From: G963667675 sp965249215
GTDB taxonomy: Bacteria; Chloroflexota; Dehalococcoidia; Lucifugimonadales; UBA3495
Direction of reading: 5' to 3'
DNA length: 64,000 nt
Assembly (NCBI GenBank): GCA_965249215.1
Contig: CBDFLN010000002.1
Location: 806,001 to 870,000 of the forward strand
In this document: piece by piece, positions 18,841 to 27,629 of the stretch
How positions within the stretch are numbered: the stretch's first letter is position 1
Layout of the letters: every line of letters starts with the position of its first letter
Notes under the pieces: generated by a model
What the model was told of the DNA's origin: nothing
The model's input: only the letters and a program-made list of their open reading frames with translations
The model's database searches: none
Program-made: the position numbers and the translations under genes

Positions 18841-19395
18841 ATGTCTGCGATGTTTACTATCGGTCATTCTAACCAACCAGCCGACCATTTCGTTGAACTG
18901 CTGAGAAAGTTCAAGGTCGAGTGTCTGGTGGACGTCCGGTCCAAGCCATACTCGCGGTTTCGTCATTTCAATCGCGAGCCACTCAGCAAGCGTCTGAACG
19001 GTATCGGCATTAGCTACTTGTATTTGGGCCACGAACTTGGAGGACACCCCGAAAATGAGGATTTATATGTAGCTGGCCGCGTAACGTATGAACGAGTTGT
19101 CGCATTACGGGAATTCCGCCGTGGAATCAACCGAGTCATCGATGAGGGCGAGCAGCATTGCGTTGCCCTTATGTGTACCGAGGAGAATCCGGCCAAATGT
19201 CACCGCCACCCGCTGTTGGCAAGAATGTTGATGGAGCACGGCATAACGGTGCTCCATATCCGACGTGACGGTTCAGTGCAAGATGCCAGTGGGATTGGTG
19301 ATGGAACCGGTCGCCAACTAGCTCTGCTTGAACCGCCCGGGGAAGACTTCACATGGCACTCACCCAAAGTCATCCGACGCCGGGACTCGAACTGA
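18841..19395 (+). CDS. DUF488 family protein
   Basis: Protein of 184 residues of the DUF488 family, whose biochemical function is undefined. The signature is clear: FTIGHSNQPADHFVELL, then VECLVDVRSKPYSRFRHFN, GISYLYLGHELGGHP and LMCTEENPAKCHRHPLLA. The conserved Cys/His cluster (CTEENPAKCHRH) is typical. Its last 43 bases overlap the start of the DHH-like gene, so the two are translationally coupled. Base and codon use are A+T-richer than in neighbours, suggesting transfer. DUF488 genes often sit near restriction or defence genes. Confidence 0.85.
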   Translation: MSAMFTIGHSNQPADHFVELLRKFKVECLVDVRSKPYSRFRHFNREPLSKRLNGIGISYLYLGHELGGHPENEDLYVAGRVTYERVVALREFRRGINRVIDEGEQHCVALMCTEENPAKCHRHPLLARMLMEHGITVLHIRRDGSVQDASGIGDGTGRQLALLEPPGEDFTWHSPKVIRRRDSN

Positions 19396-20096
19396 ACTCG
19401 AACATCCGAATCCCCATCTCTACGAAGTCAGCTATCGTATTTGGCCATTGGGACGCCGATGGGCATTTGGCTACTGAGCAGACGCGGCAATACCTAGCGC
19501 AACGGCAAATCAAGGTAACAACCGTTGTATCCCATAAGACCAACAACTATCGATTCTGGACAAGGCTACCTGAGTTCGACTTAACAAGTCACGAACTAGT
19601 AGTGTTCGTTGACATCGCTTTCAGGTTCCGGCATCCCGGCGAGTCTCTCTCACGGCTTTTGGCTGTCTCTGATAAGGAGCCCCACAAACAGTTCATCGCG
19701 ATAGATCATCATCCTCTTACCTTACCCAAAATTCCCAGGTGCAATCTCCTTCTCATGAGTGTAGGTGACCCTTTCGAGTGTTGCCTCGGTATACCCGAAC
19801 CAGACATTATGAATGTCGCTGCGTTGTGCGACGGAGCACCGACGAACGTTTGCCCAACGCTGCTATTGAAGAAACGTGCACTGGGCGTTAAGCGTGCGGC
19901 TGCAGACCGTAACGGCCTTGCCGGTTATGGGCTATTGGAGTTAGTTAGAGAGCGGCAATGGGCATTTTTTGAGGCACTTGCTGAAGAGGATAGCGAAATG
20001 CACCAATCCGCCCGAGGCTTTCGTCGCCGGGCCAGCCAGCCTAGTCCTCTCCTCGAATATGCTCGGAACCATGTCCCTTTATCGAAGACCATATAG
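19353..20096 (+). CDS. DHH-superfamily-like phosphoesterase
   Basis: Protein of 247 residues. Two motifs recall DHH phosphoesterases: IVFGHWDADGHLATEQTRQYL (the H-x-D-x-D-G motif I) and FIAIDHHPLTLP (the DHH motif III), with VVFVDIAFR between them. That spacing predicts a two-metal phosphodiesterase acting on nucleotides or short nucleic acids. It lacks an obvious DHHA1 domain, so the C-terminal 90 residues are unexplained. It overlaps the DUF488 gene by 43 bases in another frame. I did not recognise a named family, so the call rests on motifs. Confidence 0.6.
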   Translation: MALTQSHPTPGLELNSNIRIPISTKSAIVFGHWDADGHLATEQTRQYLAQRQIKVTTVVSHKTNNYRFWTRLPEFDLTSHELVVFVDIAFRFRHPGESLSRLLAVSDKEPHKQFIAIDHHPLTLPKIPRCNLLLMSVGDPFECCLGIPEPDIMNVAALCDGAPTNVCPTLLLKKRALGVKRAAADRNGLAGYGLLELVRERQWAFFEALAEEDSEMHQSARGFRRRASQPSPLLEYARNHVPLSKTI

Positions 20097-20240
20097 GAGC
20101 CGGGACGGAGTACGTTACTCCTGCTTTCGCCCGCATGTCACCCTGCTTACCCAGAATTCTCCTTTTGAGCCACGGCGTGAACTTCTTGAACAATGCTCCG
20201 TGCTGTGCAGGAGTAAGTATGTGATCTACTGAGATATCAG

Positions 20241-20894
20241 CTAAATGGGCAGCAAGGTATTTTTTGACAACTGGCTTTTCTTGGCTCGCCGGGTCTTAGT
20301 TCTAATCTCTAATGTCGTGACGGGACACTGCCGGGTGGTTGGAAACAGCGCGAACGGACCCATCCCAAGAGTCTCAGCGACCACACCGTCACCAATCTCC
20401 ACTCTGAGACCAATCAGCATTAGTGTTTTGCGCCACGGGCGTTCTTGTTCGATCATCCATCGTGGTTGCTGACTAAGTTCCCAAGCAAACTGTGCCACGG
20501 TCTCGACATCCAGAATCTGCGGCAGCATAACGCTCAGGGCTTCTGTGGACTCATCAAGCACAGACTCGTGTACTAGATCCGCGACCTGGCTAGCTAATTC
20601 ACTGGGCACGCCCTGGAAAGAGTGGCCCCTCGCGACAACGGTCCTGACCCCTGTGCGATAAACAGGGCGAGCTAGTAACTGCGCGAAGATACATCCAACT
20701 TGCGGGCGTAGAAGCCAATCATGATAGACTGCCTCGGTCAACCGATCGTCGGCGACAAATTCGCTTTCATCCTCGATTAGACCATGCTCCTTAAGTTGCC
20801 GCACGTAATCCTGCCGCATCGGAAATCTCATCGCGCGGTTACGTTCGTCTGTTAACTCTAATCCTCTGGGAGTGTATTTCAGCAAGCGTCGCAC
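20241..20894 (-). CDS. Hypothetical protein, 217 residues
   Basis: Unrecognised protein, convergent to the DUF488-DHH pair. It is soluble, mostly helical, and opens with a possible winged-helix-like segment (LKYTPRGLELTDERNRAMRF, then VRQLKEHGLIEDESEF). The C-terminus is basic (RTKTRRAKKSQLSKN). The start is GTG 20894. Composition is A+T-rich like its two neighbours, so the three may have arrived together. I propose no function. Confidence 0.6.
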   Translation of the reverse strand: MRRLLKYTPRGLELTDERNRAMRFPMRQDYVRQLKEHGLIEDESEFVADDRLTEAVYHDWLLRPQVGCIFAQLLARPVYRTGVRTVVARGHSFQGVPSELASQVADLVHESVLDESTEALSVMLPQILDVETVAQFAWELSQQPRWMIEQERPWRKTLMLIGLRVEIGDGVVAETLGMGPFALFPTTRQCPVTTLEIRTKTRRAKKSQLSKNTLLPI

Positions 20895-21122
20895 GTGACT
20901 GAGCCTTGCGGAGGTCTATCTTAGGCTAAGTATACCGGCCATCGGATGACCTCCACAATGCGCTCGTGTCACAGGCCCTTTCGGAAACCAGTACAGATCG
21001 GCAGGGTATATCGGGGTTGCTACTGAATATGGGATCTCCGAGAGGATAGCTAGCCTCAGCAGGGCGCTGCGGGGGCAAGCCGGATATCATAACCCGCCCC
21101 ATCCCCCTTGTCGATTGTGGAA

Positions 21123-21151
21123 TTGGAATCTAAATTCACTTGTGCTAGGAT
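21123..21151 (+). promoter_or_regulatory. Promoter of the DrrAB-type ABC exporter
   Basis: TTGGAA (21123-21128), a 17-base spacer and TAGGAT (21146-21151), with a TG one base before the -10 (extended -10). The start point would fall near 21158, leaving about 28 bases to ATG 21186. This argues against the longer frame from 21108. Confidence 0.55.
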
Positions 21152-21185
21152 ACCGCCCAGCCCGCAAGGACCCACATACACCACT

Positions 21186-22190
21186 ATGCCCAACGCCAAC
21201 GACTTAGACTGCGCAATCTCGACCAAGGGCCTTACCCGCGATTTCGGCCCTGTCAAGGCCGTCGACGGCATCGAACTGAACGTCGAGAGAGGCGAGATAT
21301 ACGGCTTCCTGGGGCCCAACGGGGCCGGCAAGACCACGGTCATCCGCATGCTCGTGACGTTGCTGGCCCCCACGGCCGGCGAGATCACAGTGGCCGGTTT
21401 CGACGCCGTGCGGGACCCCCAAGAGGTGCGCCTGCGCATCGGAGCCGCCCTGCAGGAGGCGGCCCTCGACGCCAAGCAGACAGGCCGGGAACTGCTGCGC
21501 CTTCAGGGCCGGCTGTACGGGTTGTCCGGGGGCCACGTGGAAGAGCGCATCGCCGAACTGTCCCGCTTGATCGACATCGGGGATGCCATGGACCGCCTCA
21601 TAGGCACATACTCCGGCGGAATGAAGCGTCGTCTGGACTTGGCCGCGGCTCTTATCCATAGACCGGAGATACTCTTCCTGGACGAGCCCACCACAGGCCT
21701 GGACCTCATCAGCCGCGGCCGCATCTGGGAAGAGGTGCGCAATATCAGCCAGGAACACGGAATAACCATCTTCCTTACCACCCAGTACTTGGAAGAAGCC
21801 GATGCCCTGGCTGGCCGCGTCGGCATTATCGACCGGGGCAGGTTGGCTGCCCAGGGAACGCCTGAGGACCTCAAGCGCGCCCGTGGCTCTGACCTGATAA
21901 TTGCCAAGCTGGAAGGCGACGCGAACGCTGCTGCGGAGGCGCTGCAAGACATGCCATCCATAGCCGGGATAGAGGTCCACGGCCAGGAGTTGACGCTGAG
22001 CGTCAGCAACGGCGCCGCCCTGATTAGCTCGGTAGCTCTGGCGCTGGACCAAGTCGGTGTCGGCGTTCAGGAACTTACCCTACGAACGCCCACCTTGGAT
22101 GACGTCTTCCTCCAAGTGACCGGCGCCCGTTTGCGGGACAGCGTCGACGGCCAAGTGCGAGAGCCCGGAGACAACGCTGAGGCCGGCTGA
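21186..22190 (+). CDS. ABC transporter ATPase, DrrA family
   Basis: ATP-binding subunit of 334 residues of a daunorubicin-resistance-type (DrrA) exporter. Walker A GPNGAGKTT, signature YSGGMKRRLDLA, Walker B ILFLDEPTTGLD, and the switch region TTQYLEEADALA are present, followed by the C-terminal DrrA extension (LRTPTLDDVFLQVTG). The permease gene follows after 151 bases on the same strand. Likely exports a hydrophobic compound; substrate unknown. Start chosen at ATG 21186 on promoter position and family N-terminus. Confidence 0.94.
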   Translation: MPNANDLDCAISTKGLTRDFGPVKAVDGIELNVERGEIYGFLGPNGAGKTTVIRMLVTLLAPTAGEITVAGFDAVRDPQEVRLRIGAALQEAALDAKQTGRELLRLQGRLYGLSGGHVEERIAELSRLIDIGDAMDRLIGTYSGGMKRRLDLAAALIHRPEILFLDEPTTGLDLISRGRIWEEVRNISQEHGITIFLTTQYLEEADALAGRVGIIDRGRLAAQGTPEDLKRARGSDLIIAKLEGDANAAAEALQDMPSIAGIEVHGQELTLSVSNGAALISSVALALDQVGVGVQELTLRTPTLDDVFLQVTGARLRDSVDGQVREPGDNAEAG

Positions 22191-22196
22191 CCTCCC

Positions 22197-22333
22197 TGGG
22201 CAACAGCCCGTAGCGGGGCCGCCTGACACCAGGCCGTCATCGCTTAAAGCCAAACAAACAGCCTGTCATCGCCTAAAACTGGGCAGCAGCCCATAGTGGA
22301 GCGGTCTGCCGTCGGACCGTCATCGCTCGAAAG
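22197..22333 (+). repeat. Imperfect direct repeat in the ABC gene spacer
   Basis: Two similar copies of about 53 bases, 22197-22249 and 22280-22333, each beginning TGGGCA(A/G)CAGCCC (a short hairpin) and ending GTCATCGCT-(T/C)-(A/G)-AAAG. A third GTCATCGCCTAAAA lies between. The second copy ends just at the ribosome site (AAAGGAG) of the permease gene, so the folded structures may influence its translation. Confidence 0.6.
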
Positions 22334-22341
22334 GAGAAATC

Positions 22342-23142
22342 ATGGCAACCGCATACGCAGGCACGGCTTCCCAGGCCCGCAAACGAGGGTTCCTGTGGGA
22401 CATGACTACGGTGGCTCAGCGCGCGGTGCGCTCGGTCTTGAGAGACCCCGAAACAACCATGCCTGCGCTCTTGATTCCGGTGTTCATGTATGTCTTGACC
22501 ATCGGCGCTCTCGAAGACTTCGCTGAAGGAATCCCAGGCCTGGACTACCGGGCGTTCCAACTCCCTGTAGCGGTCTTGTACGCCGTAACCGGCGTTTCTC
22601 GGGCCGTTACCGTGGTCACAGACATTCAGACCGGCTACTTCGACCGGCTGGCCATCACTCCGGTCAACCGCTTGGCGCTGCTGCTTGGGTTGATGGTCGC
22701 CGACTTCTGTTTGGTTGTCGCCCTTACAATCCCGGTGATCATCATGGGTTATATAGCCGGCGTTGGGTTCGTTACCGGCCCCCTGGGCATCCTGGTATTC
22801 ATGTTCCTGGCCGGCTACTGGGGTCTCATCTTCACGGGCTTTCCCTATGCCATAGCCCTCAAGACCGGGAACCCAGCGGCGGTCAACATGTCCTTCCTCC
22901 TGTTCTTCCCGCTCGTTTTCATGACTACCGCCTTCGTGCCACTGGAGCAGATGACCGGATGGCTGGCGGCCGCGGCGGAGTACAACCCCGTAACCTACCT
23001 CCTGGCGGCCTTGCGTTCCCTGGTCTACGGAGGATGGCAACCCATGACCCTGGCCCAGGGCGCCGGAGCCACCCTTGCATTGGGACTAGTCAGCATCGGT
23101 CTGGCCTTGGCCGCGTTGAAAAGCCGCGCTACCAGAAAGTGA
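22342..23142 (+). CDS. ABC-2 type permease, DrrB-like
   Basis: Membrane subunit of 266 residues with six predicted helices of the ABC-2 fold, partner of the preceding ATPase. TVAQRAVRSVLRDPETTMPALLIPV is the typical N-terminal ABC-2 segment, and YNPVTYLLAALRSLVYGG the conserved C-terminal one. A strong AAAGGAG precedes ATG 22342. Together the two genes form a complete half of a DrrAB-type exporter; no further subunit is needed. Confidence 0.92.
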   Translation: MATAYAGTASQARKRGFLWDMTTVAQRAVRSVLRDPETTMPALLIPVFMYVLTIGALEDFAEGIPGLDYRAFQLPVAVLYAVTGVSRAVTVVTDIQTGYFDRLAITPVNRLALLLGLMVADFCLVVALTIPVIIMGYIAGVGFVTGPLGILVFMFLAGYWGLIFTGFPYAIALKTGNPAAVNMSFLLFFPLVFMTTAFVPLEQMTGWLAAAAEYNPVTYLLAALRSLVYGGWQPMTLAQGAGATLALGLVSIGLALAALKSRATRK

Positions 23143-23311
23143 CAGCAGATTACACGAGAACTAGCTGCCTTGGATGAGACAAGCCGGCAGACCTACCCCA
23201 AGGCAGTCCGGGGATGGTCAGAGGATGGTAAATAGTAAGCGGCCATACGACGGTGAGGGACGGCAACCGGCCCTGGCGCGAGGGGCCGGGCAGCCAAGCT
23301 GCACTGACCGG

Positions 23312-24250
23312 CTAACGGTCGAAGGCGTTGCGGCGGTGGGTTCGCCGGCGGCGGCTGGACGTTGCCGAGGAATGCCGCCAGTCGGCCAGGCCGTACGTTC
23401 CAGGCCCTACTCTTCGGAAGATTGTCGGCTCGTGGTGCCCCAGAATGGCGTGCACCGCATGGTCGGTAACGTGGCCCCTGTCCGAAAACTGGCTCCTCAC
23501 GGCGGTAGCGATGCCGGTAAAGTGCGTGGGCCTGTTCAGCCTTCGAAGCACGTATGCAACCTTTTGCCACTGGTGCAGGTTCTGAGGAGTAGCTATGCCG
23601 TTGGTGTCCAGCCGCACCTGGTCGGTGCTGGCTATCGCCCTATTCACTATGCCCTCAGGCAGTCCCAACTCAGCAGCAACCCGTTCCATCAACAGGCCTG
23701 AAGGAAGGGGTCCGCTGTTGTTGAGCTTGGATACGGCCGCATCTATCGCGCTGCGGACCTGGTCCCCCAAGGTCGACGAGTTGACCACCGTCCATTCTTC
23801 CGGGTTCGACTTGGGAATCTCGGCTTCCCAACCACAGACCTTGACCAGGAAACAAATGGCCATCGATGGGTTGTAACGGGAAGATGCGTCCTCGCCTGCT
23901 CCCAGTATGGATAGCAGTTCCCTCTTGGGAACCACTCCTTCACAGGTCAGCAAAGCCAGTTCTATTGACTGGGAAAGGCGCTCAAGACCCGGAATCTTAC
24001 CCCGGACTTGGCTGATCCTCGTCAGCGATTTTGCTTCTATTTGACGTACTCGCTCTCGCGTCAACGAAATGTCCCGCCCAATTGCCTCCAGTGTCTCGAT
24101 GCGTCCAGATTTCAGGCCAAACCGGCGGTCCAGAATAGTGTGGGCATGTGGGGAAACCGCCGGCCATTGTTCGACGGCGTCCAAGGCCCCATAAAGGACT
24201 CCAATCCAGTCCACGCCAATGTTGAACGCATTTTCTCGAGACTTCTGCAT
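23312..24250 (-). CDS. Sigma-70 region 4 / HARE-HTH-like regulator
   Basis: Protein of 312 residues with a sigma-70 region-4 helix-turn-helix near the N-terminus (residues about 40-82: DRRFGLKSGRIETLEAIGRD, then SLTRERVRQIEAKSLTRI). No sigma region 2 is present, so it cannot melt a promoter as a normal sigma factor. Residues about 228-291 (VAYVLRRLNRPTHFTGIA...RRVGPGTYGLADW) resemble the HARE-HTH/RpoE-delta fold. The middle 140 residues look like further winged helices. It is divergent from the NIPSNAP gene across a spacer containing a perfect palindrome. Probably a transcription regulator contacting RNA polymerase; inference. Confidence 0.7.
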   Translation of the reverse strand: MQKSRENAFNIGVDWIGVLYGALDAVEQWPAVSPHAHTILDRRFGLKSGRIETLEAIGRDISLTRERVRQIEAKSLTRISQVRGKIPGLERLSQSIELALLTCEGVVPKRELLSILGAGEDASSRYNPSMAICFLVKVCGWEAEIPKSNPEEWTVVNSSTLGDQVRSAIDAAVSKLNNSGPLPSGLLMERVAAELGLPEGIVNRAIASTDQVRLDTNGIATPQNLHQWQKVAYVLRRLNRPTHFTGIATAVRSQFSDRGHVTDHAVHAILGHHEPTIFRRVGPGTYGLADWRHSSATSSRRRRTHRRNAFDR

Positions 24251-24542
24251 CGCCTTACCCCCATGATGCTGACGCCTGGCGCTAATCTGCTCTGCTTAAT
24301 CGACAAAGACGCCCCGCCGGAATACGGTAGCGGGGCATAGAAGCTTGGGTACACCTTGGCTCCGGCGGTATATCGTTGCCCTTTCAGTTCCCTCGGCCCA
24401 AGCCCCACTGGTCGACTGTGCCAGCTACATACTTAACATAACAAAGATTCTTCCATTTGTCAATTCAGCGGCGAGCCTTTGAAACCTTCCGTCGTGGTCC
24501 CGGAACGCTCCTCCGGGAGCCGCTAAGCGGGTAGCATGGCGA

Positions 24543-24571
24543 TTGACAACGTATCTCCCGGGAGATACAGT
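24543..24571 (+). promoter_or_regulatory. Promoter with perfect 18-bp palindromic operator
   Basis: TTGACA (24543-24548), exactly 17 bases, then TACAGT (24566-24571). The spacer holds GTATCTCCCGGGAGATAC (24551-24568), a perfect 18-bp inverted repeat that also covers the first three bases of the -10. A half-site, GTATCTC, recurs from 24586. A dimeric repressor here would block RNA polymerase. The gene downstream is the tandem NIPSNAP protein (24630). The divergent sigma4-HARE gene ends its upstream region here. Confidence 0.7.
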
Positions 24572-24629
24572 TTGTGCCTGACCCCGTATCTCAACCAACG
24601 CCGCCAACCGTCTCCCCAGGAGGACGCCA

Positions 24630-25283
24630 ATGATATACGAAATGCGAATCTACTATGCCGTGCCCGGACAGTTGAACAAGCTCAACGACCGTTTTGCCAA
24701 TCACACCATGGGCTTCTTCACGCAACACGGCATCGGTATGGTCGGCTTTTGGACCGACCTGATTGGCATCAGCAACCGCCTTACCTACATCCTGAGCTAC
24801 GACAGCATGGGCGACAGGGAGGCGAAATGGGGCACCTTTCAGGCCGACAAAGGCTGGCAAGAGGTGCGAGCGGAGACGGAGAAGGACGGCGCTTTAGTAG
24901 CATCGGTCGAAAACAGCTTCCTGCAGTTGACGCCTTACTCGCCCCAGCCGCGGGTTACAACTGCTTTGCAAGAGCTGCGGACCTATCACACCATTCCCGG
25001 CAAGCTGCCGGCCCTGCACGACCGGTTCGCCAATCTCACCGTAGGAATGTTCGAGAAGCACGGCATCGAAAGCGTCGGCTACTGGACCGCCGCCGTTGGC
25101 ACCAGCAACCAATTGGTGTACATGATCGGCTACCCCAATATGGGACATAGGGAACAGGCAGTCGACAACATGATCGCCGATCCCGAATGGCGGAAAGCAT
25201 ATTACGCGTCGGAGCGCGACGGTCCCCTGCTCCGGTACACCGAGGGCGTCATTCTGAAGCCCACCAGCTACTCGCCCCGCTAA
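24630..25283 (+). CDS. Tandem NIPSNAP-domain protein
   Basis: Protein of 217 residues made of two NIPSNAP domains (about 1-105 and 110-217) of the ferredoxin-like alpha/beta-barrel fold. Each begins EMRIYYAVPGQLNKLNDRF or ELRTYHTIPGKLPALHDRF, and each has a GFW/GYWT core and a DPEWRKAYYASE-type end. Members bind or modify small ligands; the activity is unknown. An AGGAGG ribosome site precedes the ATG. Its promoter contains a perfect palindrome, indicating repression by a dimeric regulator. IS1380 copy 1 begins 45 bases after its stop. Confidence 0.88.
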   Translation: MIYEMRIYYAVPGQLNKLNDRFANHTMGFFTQHGIGMVGFWTDLIGISNRLTYILSYDSMGDREAKWGTFQADKGWQEVRAETEKDGALVASVENSFLQLTPYSPQPRVTTALQELRTYHTIPGKLPALHDRFANLTVGMFEKHGIESVGYWTAAVGTSNQLVYMIGYPNMGHREQAVDNMIADPEWRKAYYASERDGPLLRYTEGVILKPTSYSPR

Positions 25284-25327
25284 CGGGCCCGCGCACCTAC
25301 CCAACAGGTCTCCAAGCAGGTCTTTAA

Positions 25328-27046
25328 CCCGAATCCACCGAAGGAGGGCGTCGGGTTAGCGTCCTGAAGCGGCAAGAAGGTGCTCCTGTGCTTCTGGGAT
25401 AATGGTTTTGTAGCAAAAAACCGACCCCGGAAAAGGAGCACCCAATAGATGCTGCCACGCAACCACCCCGACCGGATCCAAATCACCTTCGACGACCGCC
25501 GCTTGGTGGCCAATGCCGGGCTGCTCCTTCCGGCCACCCTGGCGCGGCACCTCGGCCTGCCCGAACTCGTCCGGCAGCGCCTCGACCTGGGCGATGCCCC
25601 GGGGCGGGCGAACACGAGCGACAAGATGATGACGCTGGTGGCGTCTGCGCTGGCTGGGGGCGACTGCATTGACGACGCCGATGTGTTGCGCACCGGGGGG
25701 ACGGCCTGCACCCTGGGCGGCACGGTCAAGGCGCCATCCACCCTGGGCACCTTCCTGCGCAGCTTCCGGTGGGGCCACGTCCGTCAACTCGACCGGGTGA
25801 GCCGCGAGTTGCTGGCCCGGGCTTGGCAGGCCGGGGCGGGACCCGGCGACGGGCCCCTGACCATTGACCTGGACTCCACCATCTGCGAGACCTACGGACT
25901 GGCCAAGGAGGGCGCACGCCACCACGGCTATACCGGCAAGCGGGGCTATCACCCGCTGTTGGCCGTCGCCGCCGGCACCGGCGACGTGCTGATGTCCCGG
26001 CTGCGCGAGGGCCGCGCCAACACCGCCCGGGGCGCCGCCCACTTTCTGCGGGAGACGGTGGGGCGGGTACGCTACGCCGGGGCCAACGGACGACTCACGC
26101 TACGGGCCGACAGCGGGTTCTACACTCATGGCGTGGTATCCGTCTGCCGCAAGATGGATGTCCGCTTCTCCATCACCATCCGCCAGCACAAGAGCCTGCG
26201 CAATCTCATCGAGACGATACCCGAGGATGCCTGGACTCCCATTCCCTACTGGATGGACGGCGCCGCCGATGTGGCCGAGACCACCTGCACTCCCTTCCAG
26301 AGTGAACCTGACGCCGCGCCGGTGCGGCTCATCGTCCGGCGTGTGAAGCCCACGCCCGGTTCCCAGTTGGCCCTCTTCGCCAAATACAGCTATCACGGGT
26401 TCATCACCGACCGGGACGGGGAGTTGCTCGAACTGGAGGCTGACCATCGCCGCCACGCCGAGATCGAGAATGCCATACGCGACCTCAAGTACGGCGTCGG
26501 GCTCAACCATCTCCCCTCGGGCCGCTTCGCCGCCAACGGCGCCTGGCTGGCCGTCCAGACGATGGCCCACAACCTGGCCCGCTGGACCGCGCGGATCGGT
26601 CTGGGAGAGCGGATAGCCACCACCAAGACCCTCCGGCGGCGGTTCTTCTCCCTGGCCGGACGGCTCACCCGCTCGGCACGCCGGTTGACCCTGCATCTTC
26701 CGGATCGCTGGCCTTGGGCTGAGAAGTTCAGCCGCGCCTTGGCCCGGCTGCGAGCCATTCCACTCCCGGCCTGACGGCACCGTCGGCGACCGACCCACCC
26801 ACCGGACAACCGAAGATCCCCGCAGACTCGCGCCAGCCCGGTCCGAGAGAGTTCCCTGCTGCGTATTCTCTCGCCATCCCGCGCATCGCAGCTCCTGCAG
26901 ACGCCCATAGGGGCCCCTGTGCGGCGATGAAGACCGTCCGCCGACCTCCCTACCCCAAATGGAACCCAGGCTATTTCCCCTGTAGCTCCCTCATCCCCCT
27001 TCCGCTTTCCTCACGCCGTCCATCGGTGTCCTTCGGTGGATTCGGG
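25328..27046 (+). mobile_element. IS1380-family insertion sequence, copy 1
   Basis: A 1719-bp element bounded by 18-bp perfect inverted repeats (CCCGAATCCACCGAAGGA at the left, complement at the right) with TTAA on each side (25324-25327 and 27047-27050), a 4-bp target duplication. It carries one transposase gene on the plus strand and about 270 bases of non-coding right end. It lies in the 3' region of the NIPSNAP gene and 28 bases before the next gene. A second copy at 35968-37686 lies in opposite orientation. I saw one silent difference (CTC/CTG for Leu near 26504). Confidence 0.95.
25449..26774 (+). CDS. IS1380-family transposase (copy 1)
   Basis: DDE transposase of 441 residues. The catalytic triad region is visible: TIDLDSTICETYG with the first Asp, LRADSGFYT with the second, and EIENAIRDLKYGVGLNHLPS with the Glu. 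The RMAHN-like MAHNLARWT C-terminal block is the IS1380 pattern. The frame is intact and of full length, so this copy is probably active. Its product is identical to that of the copy at 36240-37565. Confidence 0.95.
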   Translation: MLPRNHPDRIQITFDDRRLVANAGLLLPATLARHLGLPELVRQRLDLGDAPGRANTSDKMMTLVASALAGGDCIDDADVLRTGGTACTLGGTVKAPSTLGTFLRSFRWGHVRQLDRVSRELLARAWQAGAGPGDGPLTIDLDSTICETYGLAKEGARHHGYTGKRGYHPLLAVAAGTGDVLMSRLREGRANTARGAAHFLRETVGRVRYAGANGRLTLRADSGFYTHGVVSVCRKMDVRFSITIRQHKSLRNLIETIPEDAWTPIPYWMDGAADVAETTCTPFQSEPDAAPVRLIVRRVKPTPGSQLALFAKYSYHGFITDRDGELLELEADHRRHAEIENAIRDLKYGVGLNHLPSGRFAANGAWLAVQTMAHNLARWTARIGLGERIATTKTLRRRFFSLAGRLTRSARRLTLHLPDRWPWAEKFSRALARLRAIPLPA

Positions 27047-27073
27047 TTAAGCAAGTCTTTAGAAGGAACGGAA

Positions 27074-27592
27074 ATGATCAGGCTTGAATTGAACTTGGAC
27101 AATCCGGAAGACCTGAAAGTGGTCAACGCCCATTGGAGGTTTGCCCAGGGCCTGGTCCCCGGTGAACCCAACGAGGGACTGACTGCCGGGATCGCCGACA
27201 GCCCGGCTCGGCTCGCCGATTACGACGACTCCGCGTGGGAAGTGTGCGAGACTATCCAGGCCACCCGGTCCGTCGGGCTTACCTTCGGCTGGTACCGCAT
27301 CGCCCTGACACTGCCCCAACAGGTGCAGGGAAGGGACGTTGGGGGTTGGCGGGTCTTGTTTGAGACCTGCATTGATGACTACGGAGAAATCTGGGTAGAT
27401 GGTCAGTGCGATTCGGCGACCGGGACGATAACCGGGTTCAACATACCCCAACGAGTGCGGCTATCCACCGACGCCCAACCGGGACAGAAGTACGTCATCG
27501 CCTGCCTCGCCGCCAACGGGCCCTTGGCAGCCCCATTTGGGGGCATCTTCATGCGCTACGCCCATCTAGCCTTCGAGAACTACTCGGTCTAA
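27074..27592 (+). CDS. Galactose-binding-like beta-sandwich protein
   Basis: Protein of 172 residues with the look of a jelly-roll, galactose-binding-like domain, as found at the N-terminus of family 2 glycoside hydrolases: DYDDSAWEVCE, TFGWYRIALTLP, RVLFETCIDDYGEIWVDGQ and SFE-type ending. No catalytic domain follows. Start ATG 27074 follows GAAGGAACGG. The IS element ends 28 bases upstream, so its native promoter is separated from it by 1.7 kb. Confidence 0.65.
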   Translation: MIRLELNLDNPEDLKVVNAHWRFAQGLVPGEPNEGLTAGIADSPARLADYDDSAWEVCETIQATRSVGLTFGWYRIALTLPQQVQGRDVGGWRVLFETCIDDYGEIWVDGQCDSATGTITGFNIPQRVRLSTDAQPGQKYVIACLAANGPLAAPFGGIFMRYAHLAFENYSV

Positions 27593-27629
27593 GGGCCCGC
27601 CGGCCCGCCCCGCTGCCTGCGCCCTAGCC

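Noticed and set aside
21108..21185. Upstream start for the ABC ATPase
   Set aside because: It lies upstream of the predicted transcription start and lacks family similarity.
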